Assembly (NCBI GenBank): GCA_937995335.1 | Contig: CALKIH010000015.1 | Location: 59,535-123,534 of the forward strand | Length of the DNA: 64,000 nt | Direction: 5' to 3' | DNA from: UBA2357 sp002344625 | GTDB lineage: Bacteria > Pseudomonadota > Gammaproteobacteria > Burkholderiales > Rhodocyclaceae | Part shown: one piece after another, positions 19,643 through 28,616 of the stretch | Layout: each line of letters starts with the position of its first letter | How positions within the stretch are numbered: position 1 is the first letter of the stretch | The notes under the pieces: generated by a model | Seen by the model: only the letters and a program-made list of their open reading frames with translations | Databases searched by the model: none | What the model was told of the DNA's origin: nothing | Program-made: the position numbers and the translations under genes

Positions 19643-20686
19643 ATGTTTGGTTTTCTACGTTCCTATTTTTCCAGCGACCTTGCCATCGATCTCGGTACCG
19701 CGAATACGCTGATTTACGTGCGCGGCAAGGGCATCGTACTCGACGAGCCTTCGGTTGTGGCCATCCGCACCGAAGGAGGCCCCAACGCCAAGCGCACCAT
19801 CCAGGCCGTGGGCTCGGCGGCGAAGCAGATGCTGGGCAAGACGCCCGGTAACATTACCGCGATCCGCCCGATGAAAGACGGCGTGATCGCCGATTTCGTC
19901 GTGACCGAACAGATGATCAAGCAGTTCATCAAGAAGGTGCACGACACGCGCATGTTTTCACCCAGCCCCCGCATCATCATCTGCGTGCCTTGTGGTTCGA
20001 CCCAGGTCGAGCGGCGCGCGATTCGCGATGCCGCGCTGGCGGCCGGAGCGAGCCAGGTCTACTTGATCGAGGAACCGATGGCCGCGGCGATCGGGGCCGG
20101 ACTGCCGGTGTCGGAGGCGACCGGTTCGATGGTGGTCGATATCGGTGGCGGCACGACCGAGGTCGGCGTCATTTCGCTCGGTGGCATGGTCTATGCCGGG
20201 TCGGTGCGGGTCGGTGGCGACAAGTTCGACGACGCGATCGTCAATTACATTCGCCGCAACTACGGCATGCTGATCGGCGATACCACGGCCGAGAACATCA
20301 AGAAGAGCATCGGGTCGGCGTTTCCGGGCTCGGAAGTGCGCGAGATCGAAGTGCGTGGGCGCAATCTGGCGGAAGGCATTCCGCGCAGCTTCACGATCTC
20401 GAGCAACGAGATCCTCGAGGCGGTCACCGAGCCGCTCAACCAGATCGTTTCGGCCGTCAAGATCGCACTGGAGCAGACGCCGCCCGAGCTGGGGGCGGAC
20501 ATCGCGGAGCGCGGCATGGTGTTGACCGGAGGCGGGGCCTTGCTGAGCGACCTCGATCGCTTGCTCATGGAAGAAACCGGCCTGCCGGTGTTCGTCGCCG
20601 ACGAGCCGCTCACCTGCGTGGCGCGTGGTTGCGGCATGGCGCTCGAGAAGATGGATACGCTCGGGTCCATTTTCACGCCTGAGTGA
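19643..20686 (+). CDS. mreB: Rod shape-determining protein MreB
   Basis: This 347-residue bacterial actin polymerises under the inner membrane and steers the lateral wall elongation machinery. The N-terminal segment MFGFLRSYFSSDLAIDLGTANTL holds the membrane-binding and phosphate-1 loop. Phosphate-2 VVDIGGGTTEVGVISLGG and the adenosine loop MVLTGGGALLSDLD follow. The length matches the family exactly. It heads the mreB-mreC-mreD-mrdA-rodA run, the conserved elongasome cluster. Confidence 0.98.
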   Translation: MFGFLRSYFSSDLAIDLGTANTLIYVRGKGIVLDEPSVVAIRTEGGPNAKRTIQAVGSAAKQMLGKTPGNITAIRPMKDGVIADFVVTEQMIKQFIKKVHDTRMFSPSPRIIICVPCGSTQVERRAIRDAALAAGASQVYLIEEPMAAAIGAGLPVSEATGSMVVDIGGGTTEVGVISLGGMVYAGSVRVGGDKFDDAIVNYIRRNYGMLIGDTTAENIKKSIGSAFPGSEVREIEVRGRNLAEGIPRSFTISSNEILEAVTEPLNQIVSAVKIALEQTPPELGADIAERGMVLTGGGALLSDLDRLLMEETGLPVFVADEPLTCVARGCGMALEKMDTLGSIFTPE

Positions 20687-20744
20687 GTGGCGGGCCGACC
20701 GGCCAGCCGCCAGGCGCCCGGTTGGCCACGCATACGCTGCCACG

Positions 20745-21677
20745 ATGTCGCTGGTTGGCCATTCATCACCGCCTGTATTCAACCGCGGACCGTCGCCATT
20801 CACCCGTTTCCTGGTGCTGGTGTCGGTCTGCTTGGTGATGCTCGTCGCCGATCTGCGTTTTCGCTACCTCGAAGTGGTCCGCCAGGGGCTTACCGTCGTG
20901 ATGCATCCGGTGCAACTGGTCGCGGCGGCGCCGGTGGATTTCGTGCGTGACGCTGCCGTCTATTTTGCGACCCTGGTCGAGGTTCAGCTCGAGAACGCCG
21001 AGTTGCGGAGAAGCCAGTTGCAGGCGGCCCAGCGCCTGCTGAGGTTCGAGCAGCTCGAGCGCGAGAATGCGCATTTGCGGCGCCTGATGGCGATGGCGGA
21101 GTCGGTCGCGGTCAAAAGCGTGGCGTCCGACATTCTTTACGATGCGCCCGACCCGTTCGCGCGCAAGGTCATCCTCAACCGCGGTGCGCGCGACGGCGTG
21201 GTGGCGGGGTTCGCCGTGGTCGACGCAGATGGCATGATCGGCCAGGTGAGCCGGGTCTATCCCGTCCAGGCCGAGGTGACCTTGCTGTCCGACAAGAACC
21301 AGGCGGTGCCGGTGCAGGTGCAGCGCAGCGGGCTGCGCGGTGTGTTGTTCGGCAATGGCAAGGGGCCGCTGCAACTGCGTTTCATCCTCGAGAGTGCCGA
21401 CGTCAAGGTGGATGATCAACTCGTGACATCGGGCCTCGATGGCATCTTTCTGGCCGGTTTGCCGGTTGCGCGGGTGATCGAGGTCTCGCCCGACAGCGAC
21501 GGCTTCATGCGGATCATGGCCGAGCCGATCGGGCGAGTCGATCGCGCGACCCAGGTTCTGGTGCTGGGGCGCGAAACCTTGCCGGCCGGCAGGCCGGATC
21601 CCCGCACTGCCATTCTGTCCGGCCCGGAGTCGCCGCTCGTCGAGGCGGACCCTCCGCCGGATGAGCAGGGAGACTGA
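20745..21677 (+). CDS. mreC: Rod shape-determining protein MreC
   Basis: This 310-residue bitopic protein has one membrane helix at about 19-38 (FLVLVSVCLVMLVADLRF), then a periplasmic coiled coil (about 75-115, rich in QLENAELRRSQLQAAQ), then the paired beta domains of MreC (GFAVVDADGMIGQVSRVYP and VQRSGLRGVLFGNG). It couples MreB to PBP2/RodA. The frame is open 40 codons upstream inside mreB, but the ATG at 20745 gives the membrane helix near the N-terminus as in known MreC. No strong ribosome-binding site is visible. Confidence 0.95.
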   Translation: MSLVGHSSPPVFNRGPSPFTRFLVLVSVCLVMLVADLRFRYLEVVRQGLTVVMHPVQLVAAAPVDFVRDAAVYFATLVEVQLENAELRRSQLQAAQRLLRFEQLERENAHLRRLMAMAESVAVKSVASDILYDAPDPFARKVILNRGARDGVVAGFAVVDADGMIGQVSRVYPVQAEVTLLSDKNQAVPVQVQRSGLRGVLFGNGKGPLQLRFILESADVKVDDQLVTSGLDGIFLAGLPVARVIEVSPDSDGFMRIMAEPIGRVDRATQVLVLGRETLPAGRPDPRTAILSGPESPLVEADPPPDEQGD

Positions 21678-21679
21678 TC

Positions 21680-22201
21680 GTGCAGCCGACCCATCGATCC
21701 AACCGGATTCTCCAGCCGGCAAGAACCTGGTTCATCTATTTCAGCCTGTTGGTTGCGCTCACGCTCAGCTACATTCCCGCCGGACGGTTGACCGGAGTGC
21801 CCGATTGGGTCGCGGTGGTGCTGGCGTTCTGGTGCATTCGCGAACCGGCGCGGGTGGGCATGGGGGCCGCCTTCGTGTTTGGTGTCCTGGTGGACATCGG
21901 TCATGGTGCGGCGCTGGGCCAGCATGCGCTGGCCTATGTCGTTCTGGCCTATCTGGCGGCGGTCGTGGCGCGGCGGGTGCTGTGGTTTCCGGCGCCGCAG
22001 CAGGCGCTGCAGATGTTGCCGCTGCTGCTGCTGAGCCAGTCGATCATGGTCGGCGTACGTCTGCTGGCGGGGGCCGAGTTTCCCGGGTGGGCGTATTTCG
22101 TGTCCAGTTTCGCCAGCGCGTTGCTGTGGATGCCGGCGAGTTTTCTGCTCCTGTTGCCGCAGTATCAGCCGCTCGAGCGGGACGATAATCGCCCGATCTG
22201 A
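21680..22201 (+). CDS. mreD: Rod shape-determining protein MreD
   Basis: This 173-residue integral membrane protein starts at a GTG two bases after the mreC stop, implying translational coupling. About five hydrophobic segments can be drawn (for example residues 17-35, 44-58, 62-100, 108-125 and 136-160). Segments PDWVAVVLAFWCIREP and GVLVDIGHGAALGQHAL match MreD. It acts with MreC in the elongasome at the inner membrane. Confidence 0.93.
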   Translation: MQPTHRSNRILQPARTWFIYFSLLVALTLSYIPAGRLTGVPDWVAVVLAFWCIREPARVGMGAAFVFGVLVDIGHGAALGQHALAYVVLAYLAAVVARRVLWFPAPQQALQMLPLLLLSQSIMVGVRLLAGAEFPGWAYFVSSFASALLWMPASFLLLLPQYQPLERDDNRPI

Positions 22202-22216
22202 GTGCATCGGAGTCCA

Positions 22217-24115
22217 ATGACCGACTTTCGCCATCCGAAGGAAGACGTTGCCGCGTTTCGCCGTCGCGTGGTCGTTGCGATGATGTTCGTGCTGGTGTGT
22301 TTCGGGCTCCTCGCCGCGCGCTTTCATTATCTGCAGGTCGTGCGCTACGACTATTTTCATTCGCGCGCGGAGGGCAACCGGATTGCGCTGTTGCCGGTCG
22401 TTCCGAACCGGGGGGTGATCACCGACAGGCGCGGACGTGTGCTCGCGCGCAATTACTCGGCCTATACGCTCGAGATCAATCCGTCGCAGGTGGAAAACCT
22501 GGAGGCGACGATCGACGAGCTTGCCCGCATCGTACCGATCGATGTCGGCGACCGGCGGCGTTTTCGCAAGCAACTGCTCGAAAGCAAGTTTTTCGAGAGC
22601 GTGCCGATCCGTACCCACCTGTCGGACGAGGAGGTCGCGCGCCTGGTCGCGCGCCGATACAGCCTGCCCGGCGTCGAAGTGCAGGCGCGGTTGTTTCGCG
22701 ACTACCCTTACGGCGAAACCGGCGCCCATGTGACCGGCTATATCGGCCGCATCAACGAACGCGACGTACAGCGCATCGAAGAGCGCGGCGACACGGCCAA
22801 CTATCGCGGTTCGGAGTACATCGGCAAGAGCGGGCTCGAACTGTCCTACGAACATGAGCTGCATGGCACGACCGGCGTCGAGCAGGTCGAGATCAACGCG
22901 GGCGGGCGGGCGATGCGGTTGTTGTCGCGTACCCCGGCGGCGGCCGGCAACGATCTCGAACTCGCGCTCGACATCGAGTTGCAGACGGTCGCCGAGGCCG
23001 CGTTCGGCGACCGGCGCGGCGCGCTGGTGGCGATCGAGCCCTCGACCGGTGGCGTGCTGGCGCTGGTGTCGACGCCCGCGTTCAACCCGAACCTGTTCGT
23101 CGAAGGTATTTCGGTGACCAACTGGCGGGCCCTCAGCGACTCGCCGGAGCATCCGCTCCTCAACCGCGCGATGTTCAGCACCTATCCGCCCGGTTCGACC
23201 TTCAAGCCTTTCATGGCGCTGGCCGGGTTGGCCACCGGCAAGCGCAATCTGTTCCAGCGCTTCAACGGTCAAGGCGTATTCAGCTTCGTCGGGCATCAGT
23301 TCTACGACCGGAAGTCGAGTTGCCAGAGCGGGGTGGATGTGCATCGCAGCCTGGTGTACTCCTGCAACACCTATTACTACCAACTGGCGAACGAACTGGG
23401 TATCGAAGCGCTCGCGCGTTTCCTGCGCCAGTTCGGTTTCGGCGAGCGGACCGGAATCGACATTCCGGGCGAGGCCGCGGGGGTGCTGCCGACACCCGAG
23501 TGGAAACGCAAGCGCTTCAGTCGCAAGGAACAGCAGGCCTGGTTCGGCGGCGAGACCATCTCGGTGGGCATCGGGCAGGGCTACAACGCCTATACCCCCC
23601 TGCAGATGGCCAATGCGCTTGCCGCATTGGTCAACGACGGGGTCATCTACCGGCCCCATGTGGTGCGCAATGTGGTCGACCCGAAAACCGGCGAGAAACG
23701 CCCGGTCGGGCGTGAGCCGATCGGGCGCATCCCGGTCAGTTCGGAGCATCTGCTGGCCATCCGCGCCGCAATGACCGACGTGACCAAGGCCGGAACGGCG
23801 GCGCGGGTGTTCCGCGGCGCGGCCTACGAGTCGGGCGGCAAGACCGGCACGGCCCAGGTGTTCTCGCTGCGCGGGCAGCGTTACGTCGAGGGCCGGGTGA
23901 CCGAGCGCTTGCGTGATCACTCGTGGTACATCGCGTTTGCGCCGGCGGACAAACCCAGGATCGCGCTCGCGGTGATCGTCGAGAACGGGGGGTTCGGCGC
24001 GCAGTCCGCCGCGCCGATTGCGCGCCAGGTGCTGGATTTCTACCTGCTCGGGCAACGCGCCGGTGAGCCGGCCGGCGAGATCGACGAGGCCGACGCGGCG
24101 GAGGCGGAGCAGTGA
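22217..24115 (+). CDS. mrdA: Penicillin-binding protein 2 (peptidoglycan transpeptidase)
   Basis: This is a 632-residue class B PBP with one N-terminal membrane anchor (about 16-37), a pedestal domain, and the transpeptidase domain with STFK (active serine about residue 327, in YPPGSTFKPF), the SxN motif SCN in VYSCNTYYYQLANELG, and KTGTAQ. It cross-links peptidoglycan during rod elongation with RodA. A GTG at 22202 also opens the frame, but GGAG spaced correctly upstream of ATG 22217 favours the latter. Its stop overlaps rodA by 4 bases. Confidence 0.96.
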   Translation: MTDFRHPKEDVAAFRRRVVVAMMFVLVCFGLLAARFHYLQVVRYDYFHSRAEGNRIALLPVVPNRGVITDRRGRVLARNYSAYTLEINPSQVENLEATIDELARIVPIDVGDRRRFRKQLLESKFFESVPIRTHLSDEEVARLVARRYSLPGVEVQARLFRDYPYGETGAHVTGYIGRINERDVQRIEERGDTANYRGSEYIGKSGLELSYEHELHGTTGVEQVEINAGGRAMRLLSRTPAAAGNDLELALDIELQTVAEAAFGDRRGALVAIEPSTGGVLALVSTPAFNPNLFVEGISVTNWRALSDSPEHPLLNRAMFSTYPPGSTFKPFMALAGLATGKRNLFQRFNGQGVFSFVGHQFYDRKSSCQSGVDVHRSLVYSCNTYYYQLANELGIEALARFLRQFGFGERTGIDIPGEAAGVLPTPEWKRKRFSRKEQQAWFGGETISVGIGQGYNAYTPLQMANALAALVNDGVIYRPHVVRNVVDPKTGEKRPVGREPIGRIPVSSEHLLAIRAAMTDVTKAGTAARVFRGAAYESGGKTGTAQVFSLRGQRYVEGRVTERLRDHSWYIAFAPADKPRIALAVIVENGGFGAQSAAPIARQVLDFYLLGQRAGEPAGEIDEADAAEAEQ

Positions 24116-25254
24116 GCGGGGGGCGCTTGCAGCCGCTGCTGCTGTTGCGGGCCTTGTTTCGCCCGCTGGATCCGCTGTTGCTGTTGTTCCTGGGCTTGCT
24201 GTTGAGCTACGGCTATGTGCTGATGATGAGTGCGTCCACCGAGCGCCTCGAAGCCCTGCAACTGCACTTTGCGGTCGCGCTCTGTGCGATGTGGGCCGTG
24301 GCGCTGGTGCCGCCCAAGCAACTGCTGCAGTTGGCGGTACCGCTCTACCTCGGCGGCGTGGTGTTGCTGGTGGGGGTGGTGCTGTTCGGCGACGTGTCGA
24401 AGGGGGCGCAGCGCTGGCTCGACCTGGGGGTGATGCGAATACAGCCGTCCGAGCTCATGAAGATTGCGGTGCCGCTGATGCTGGCGTGGTTTTTCCAGGT
24501 TCGGGAGGGGGTGACGCGCTGGCCGGAATTCCTGGTCGCGATGCTGCTGTTGCTGATCCCGCTCGGTTTGATCGTCGTGCAGCCCGATCTGGGGACCAGT
24601 CTGCTCGTGAGTGCCTGCGGCCTGTACGTGATCTTCTTCGCCGGATTGTCATGGAAGCTCATCGTGCCGGTCGTGCTGGTCGGGGTGATCGGCATCGGCG
24701 CGATCGTCGGTTTCGGCGACACCCTGTGCCAACCCGAAGTCGACTGGCAGGTGTTGCGTGAGTACCAGAAGCAGCGGGTGTGCACGTTGCTGGATCCAAC
24801 CCAGGACCCCCTCGGAAAGGGGTTCCACATCATTCAGTCGACGATCGCGATCGGCTCCGGCGGCGTGTTCGGCAAAGGCTGGATGGCCGGAACCCAGACC
24901 CATCTGGCCTTCATTCCGGAACGTCATACGGATTTCATCTTTTCGGTCTTGGCCGAGGAGTTCGGCCTGGTCGGTGCGCTGGTGTTGCTCGGCCTCTACA
25001 TTTTGCTGATCGTCCGCGGTTTCACGATCGCGGCGATGGCGCCGACGCTTGCCAGCCGCCTGCTCGCGGGCGCCCTGACCATGATCTTTTTTACTTATGC
25101 ATTCGTGAACATCGGTATGGTGAGCGGTATCCTGCCGGTGGTCGGGGTGCCACTGCCCTTCATCAGCTATGGCGGCACTGCGCTCGTGACACTGTGCATC
25201 GCCATCGGTATCCTGATGAGCATCGAACGCAGCCGCATTGCAGCAAAAGAATGA
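24112..25254 (+). CDS. rodA: Peptidoglycan glycosyltransferase RodA (SEDS family)
   Basis: This 380-residue polytopic membrane protein has about ten helices. SEDS hallmarks: WLDLGVMRIQPSELMKIAVP, the periplasmic-loop region FVLAEEFGLVGAL read as IFSVLAEEFGLVGALV, and GVPLPFISYGGTALV. It polymerises glycan strands with PBP2. It starts at a GTG overlapping the mrdA stop (GTGA), so the two are translationally coupled. Confidence 0.96.
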   Translation: MSGGRLQPLLLLRALFRPLDPLLLLFLGLLLSYGYVLMMSASTERLEALQLHFAVALCAMWAVALVPPKQLLQLAVPLYLGGVVLLVGVVLFGDVSKGAQRWLDLGVMRIQPSELMKIAVPLMLAWFFQVREGVTRWPEFLVAMLLLLIPLGLIVVQPDLGTSLLVSACGLYVIFFAGLSWKLIVPVVLVGVIGIGAIVGFGDTLCQPEVDWQVLREYQKQRVCTLLDPTQDPLGKGFHIIQSTIAIGSGGVFGKGWMAGTQTHLAFIPERHTDFIFSVLAEEFGLVGALVLLGLYILLIVRGFTIAAMAPTLASRLLAGALTMIFFTYAFVNIGMVSGILPVVGVPLPFISYGGTALVTLCIAIGILMSIERSRIAAKE

Positions 25255-26363
25255 GTGGTGACGAAACAATGAATCCCGAGCGATCCGCCTCCGGGCCGAC
25301 CCGGCCTGCAGCATGCCGTGTCGGCGGTTTCAGGTCTGGCGTGGTGCTGGCCGCCATTGCCCTGGGGCTGGGGGCGTGCAGTTCCAAACCGGCGCGCGTG
25401 GCCGAAACCGGTACCGGAACCGCGCAAGTGGCTGGCGCCAAGAGCGGAGGGGTGGTTTGCAGGCCGGCGTCCGCGGGCGGCGGGTATTACCTCGACGACG
25501 GGCCCGGGGAGTGCGTCCCGGCGGATCTCGATTCGATTCCGGATGCGGTTCCGCGCATCGAGCCGCTCCATCCGCCCGCGCTCAGACCCTATACGGTGAT
25601 GGGGCAGCAGTTCGTGCCGCGCACCGAGCTCAAACCCTATCGGGAACGCGGCCACGCGAGTTGGTATGGGCGGCGCTTTCATGGCAACCCGACCTCGATC
25701 GGGGAGCCCTACGACATGTTCGCGATGACCGCCGCGCATCCGACCCTGCCGATCCCGAGTTATGTGCGCGTGACCAACCTGAGCAATGGCCGCACCGTGG
25801 TCGTGCGGGTGAACGATCGAGGGCCGTTCCTGCGCGGGCGCTTGATCGATCTGTCGTATGCCGCAGCCTACAAACTGGGTTATGTGAATGCGGGTAGCGC
25901 CTCGGTCGAGGTCGAGTCCATTCTGCACGACGAGATTCGTCTTGCCCGGGCGGGGCAGCCGGTGGTGGTACAAGCGGCGGTTGCCGACCGTGTTTCTCCG
26001 GCACCCATGCCCCAGGCGCCGGCGGCTGCAGTGGCGGTTTCGGCACTGGCGCCGCTTGCGGTGCCCAGCCCGGGTGTGACCGCCCCGGCCGCAACGGGTG
26101 CGGTGCCGGTGGTTTCGGTGCCCGGACAGGCCGAGGGGGCTTTCGTGCAACTGGGGGCGTTTTCGACCCCCTCGAATGCCGACGGACTGGTGGGGCGGGT
26201 GCGTGCCGAGCTCGGCTACATGGCGGATCGCCTGCAGCTCCTGAGCGATGGCGGGCGTTACCGCCTCCAGATCGGACCGTTCGCCACGGCCGACGAGGCG
26301 CGTGCCGAGGCTGGTCGGATCGGCAACCTGTTGAACCTGCAACCCTTTGTCGTGATGCGCTGA
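25251..26363 (+). CDS. rlpA: Septal-ring lytic transglycosylase / rare lipoprotein A RlpA
   Basis: This is an outer-membrane lipoprotein of about 370 residues. A signal peptide with lipobox LGAC ends at about residue 43. The double-psi beta-barrel domain (about 125-215) carries RGHASWYGRRFHGNPTSIGEPYD and VRVNDRGPF, with the catalytic acidic and histidine residues of RlpA enzymes. A long Ala/Pro/Val-rich linker follows, and a C-terminal SPOR domain (about 297-370) would target denuded glycan at the septum. The ATG at 25251 overlaps the rodA stop (ATGA); ATG 25269 is an alternative with a shorter signal peptide. Confidence 0.92.
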   Translation: MSGDETMNPERSASGPTRPAACRVGGFRSGVVLAAIALGLGACSSKPARVAETGTGTAQVAGAKSGGVVCRPASAGGGYYLDDGPGECVPADLDSIPDAVPRIEPLHPPALRPYTVMGQQFVPRTELKPYRERGHASWYGRRFHGNPTSIGEPYDMFAMTAAHPTLPIPSYVRVTNLSNGRTVVVRVNDRGPFLRGRLIDLSYAAAYKLGYVNAGSASVEVESILHDEIRLARAGQPVVVQAAVADRVSPAPMPQAPAAAVAVSALAPLAVPSPGVTAPAATGAVPVVSVPGQAEGAFVQLGAFSTPSNADGLVGRVRAELGYMADRLQLLSDGGRYRLQIGPFATADEARAEAGRIGNLLNLQPFVVMR

Positions 26364-26410
26364 ACCAAGGCGGACCACCCGGGTCTTCAAGTACGGGCCG
26401 TCCGGACCAT

Positions 26411-26441
26411 GCGGCAGCCTCCGCATGCCGCTTCGATTTTT
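26411..26441 (+). terminator. Possible rho-independent terminator between rlpA and dacC
   Basis: GCGGCA (26411-26416) pairs with TGCCGC (26426-26431) across 9 bases and is followed by TTCGATTTTT. An alternative pairing ATGCGG/CCGCAT (26409/26421) exists. It sits only about 24 bases before dacC, so it may be an attenuator rather than a full stop. Confidence 0.4.
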
Positions 26442-26464
26442 GAACTTCTGTAGAACTGAATCCA

Positions 26465-27592
26465 ATGCGCTTTCTCTTGCCACTGCTTTTCGTATTCCTG
26501 TCATTCTCCGCCGCTGCGCAGAATCCGCCGCCGCCGGTGCTGGCCGCCAATGCCTGGCTGCTGTTCGACCACAACACCGGCCAAGTCTTGGTGTCGCACA
26601 AGCCGGACGAGCGTGTCGAGCCGGCCTCGCTGACCAAGCTGATGACCGCCTACGTGACCTTCTCGGCCTTGAAGAGCGGTTCCATCACGCTGGAGCAGGA
26701 TGTGAACGTTTCCGAGCGTGCCTGGAAGCAGATCGGCTCGCGCATGTTCATCGAGCCCCGCAAGCCGGTTACGGTCGACCAGCTCATCCACGGCATGATC
26801 ATCCAGTCCGGCAACGATGCCTGCGTTGCGCTGGCCGAGGTCGTCGCCGGCTCCGAAGAGGCGTTCGTTCACATGATGAACCGGGAGGCCGAACGCCTCG
26901 GCATGAAGAACACCCGCTTTGCCAATGCGTCGGGCCTGCCGGACGAGAATCTCTACACGACCGCGCGCGATCTTGCCGTGCTGGCGTCGGCGCTGGTGAG
27001 GGATTTCCCGGAGCTCTATCGCATCTACTCGATGCGCGAGTTCACCTATAACAATATTACCCAGCCGAACCGCAACCGTCTGCTGTGGATGGATGGCACC
27101 GTCGATGGCATGAAGACGGGCCATACGAGCGCGGCCGGTTACTGCCTGGTGTCGTCCGCGGAGCGCGGCTCGCGTCGGTTGGTGTCGGTCCTGCTGGGGG
27201 CTGATTCGGATGCGATCCGTGCGCAGGAGTCGCTCAAGCTGCTCAACTATGGTTTTCAGTTCTTCGATGCCGCGAAGCTATACGACGCAGGCCAGGCGCT
27301 TTCACGGTTCGAGGTGTGGAAGGGCGAACACAACGACGTTCCGGTCGGATTCGAGCGCGAATTCGTGATGTCCCTGCCCAAGGGGCAGGTCGACAAGGTG
27401 CAAGTCGCACTGAAGAGTGCGCAGCCGATCATGGCGCCGGTGCAGAAGGGACAGGTCATCGGCACGCTCGCGCTCAGTATCGACGGTGCGGCGATCGGCG
27501 AGTATCCGGTGGTCGCGCTGGAAGACGTGGAACTGGCAGGCTTCTTCGGCCGCCTCTGGGACGCGCTGGCGCTCTGGATCAAGGACCTGTGA
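26465..27592 (+). CDS. dacC: D-alanyl-D-alanine carboxypeptidase (PBP5/6 family)
   Basis: This 375-residue low-molecular-weight PBP trims the terminal D-Ala from pentapeptide side chains. A signal peptide (about 1-19) is followed by the catalytic motifs S55-L-T-K58, SGN in IIQSGNDACVAL, and KTG in DGMKTGHTSAAG. The C-terminal PBP5 beta domain (about 275-350) and an amphipathic membrane anchor (ending LWDALALWIKDL) are complete. Whether dacA or dacC is the better symbol cannot be told from the sequence alone. Confidence 0.94.
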   Translation: MRFLLPLLFVFLSFSAAAQNPPPPVLAANAWLLFDHNTGQVLVSHKPDERVEPASLTKLMTAYVTFSALKSGSITLEQDVNVSERAWKQIGSRMFIEPRKPVTVDQLIHGMIIQSGNDACVALAEVVAGSEEAFVHMMNREAERLGMKNTRFANASGLPDENLYTTARDLAVLASALVRDFPELYRIYSMREFTYNNITQPNRNRLLWMDGTVDGMKTGHTSAAGYCLVSSAERGSRRLVSVLLGADSDAIRAQESLKLLNYGFQFFDAAKLYDAGQALSRFEVWKGEHNDVPVGFEREFVMSLPKGQVDKVQVALKSAQPIMAPVQKGQVIGTLALSIDGAAIGEYPVVALEDVELAGFFGRLWDALALWIKDL

Positions 27593-27609
27593 GTCGCGAG
27601 GAAGGCCAC

Positions 27610-27882
27610 ATGAACGCATCCGAACGCCACACCCTGCTCGAGTTTCCGTGCGACTTCCCGATCAAGATCATGGGTGCGCGCGTCGACGCGTTCGCGCAGG
27701 TCATCGTGGCGGTGGTGCTGGAGCACGCGCCTGATTTCGACGCAGCGACGGTCGAGATGCGGCCTTCGAGCAAGGGCAACTATCTGTCGCTCACCTGCAC
27801 GATCAGGGCGGAGTCGCAGCTGCAACTCGACAATCTCTACCGCGCATTGACCGCGCATCCGCTCGTGAAAGTGGTGCTATGA
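27610..27882 (+). CDS. ybeD: DUF493 family protein YbeD
   Basis: This 90-residue alpha/beta protein contains EFPCDFPIKIMGAR and SSKGNYLSLTCTIRAES, the DUF493 signature. YbeD is structurally ACT-like and in many proteobacteria sits between dacA and lipB, as here; a regulatory role in lipoate metabolism is suspected but not proven. It overlaps the lipB start by 4 bases. Confidence 0.93.
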   Translation: MNASERHTLLEFPCDFPIKIMGARVDAFAQVIVAVVLEHAPDFDAATVEMRPSSKGNYLSLTCTIRAESQLQLDNLYRALTAHPLVKVVL

Positions 27883-28616
27883 GCCTGGCATTGCCGCGCC
27901 GGAATCCGTCGTGTGCCGTTGCGAGTGACGGCGAGCCCGGTGCAGTGGATTTTGCGGGGTCGGCCGGGCTGCTGCGCTGCGTGCGCCACGGCGGGCTGAT
28001 GCCCTACGAGCCGGTATGGGCCGCCATGCGCCGCTTCACCGACCAGCGCAACGCCACGACGCCGGACGAGATCTGGCTGCTCCAGCATCCAGCGGTGTTT
28101 ACTTTGGGCCAGGCCGGCAAGCCCGAGCACCTCTTGCGCGACGCCGGCATCCCGGTGGTTCGCATCGACCGCGGCGGGCAGATCACTTACCACGGCCCCG
28201 GGCAACTGGTGGCGTATCTGCTGATCGACCTGGCTCGGCGCAAACTCAAGGTGCGGGAATTGGTGAGCCTGATCGAGCAGGCCATCATCGACTGCCTGGC
28301 CGGCTACGGCGTGGTGGCACAGCGCAAGGCCGGCGCGCCCGGCGTGTATGTCGCCGCAGCCAAGATCGCCGCCCTGGGCCTTCGCGTTCGCAATGGCTGC
28401 AGTTATCATGGTCTGTCGCTCAATGTGGCGATGGACCTGACGCCCTTCTCGGCCATCAACCCTTGCGGTTATGAAGGGCTCGAGGTCGTGCAGCTTGCGG
28501 ATCTCGGCATTTCCGACAGCGTGGAGCAGGTTGGCGAAAACCTGCTGCGCGCGCTGGTGCGCCTGCTGCCGCCAGTGCATGTCGGCACTCCGCCGCCCGA
28601 AACCGATAATGAGTGA
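27879..28616 (+). CDS. lipB: Octanoyl-[acyl-carrier-protein]-protein N-octanoyltransferase LipB
   Basis: LipB moves the octanoyl chain from acyl carrier protein to lipoyl domains, the first step of lipoate synthesis. Motifs: IWLLQHPAVFTLGQAGKPEHLL, RGGQITYHGPGQLVAYLLID, the catalytic lysine in AAAKIAALGLRVR and the catalytic Cys in NGCSYHGLSLNV. The 245-residue protein has an N-terminal extension of about 30 residues relative to the enteric enzyme. Its ATG lies inside the ybeD stop (ATGA), and lipA overlaps its 3' end. Confidence 0.95.
   Translation: MSLALPRRNPSCAVASDGEPGAVDFAGSAGLLRCVRHGGLMPYEPVWAAMRRFTDQRNATTPDEIWLLQHPAVFTLGQAGKPEHLLRDAGIPVVRIDRGGQITYHGPGQLVAYLLIDLARRKLKVRELVSLIEQAIIDCLAGYGVVAQRKAGAPGVYVAAAKIAALGLRVRNGCSYHGLSLNVAMDLTPFSAINPCGYEGLEVVQLADLGISDSVEQVGENLLRALVRLLPPVHVGTPPPETDNE

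Noticed and set aside
21416..24055. An 879-codon minus-strand frame opposite mreC, mreD and mrdA
   Set aside because: The translation is Arg/His/Gln-rich and mirrors the codons of the plus-strand genes; no start signal or homology seen.
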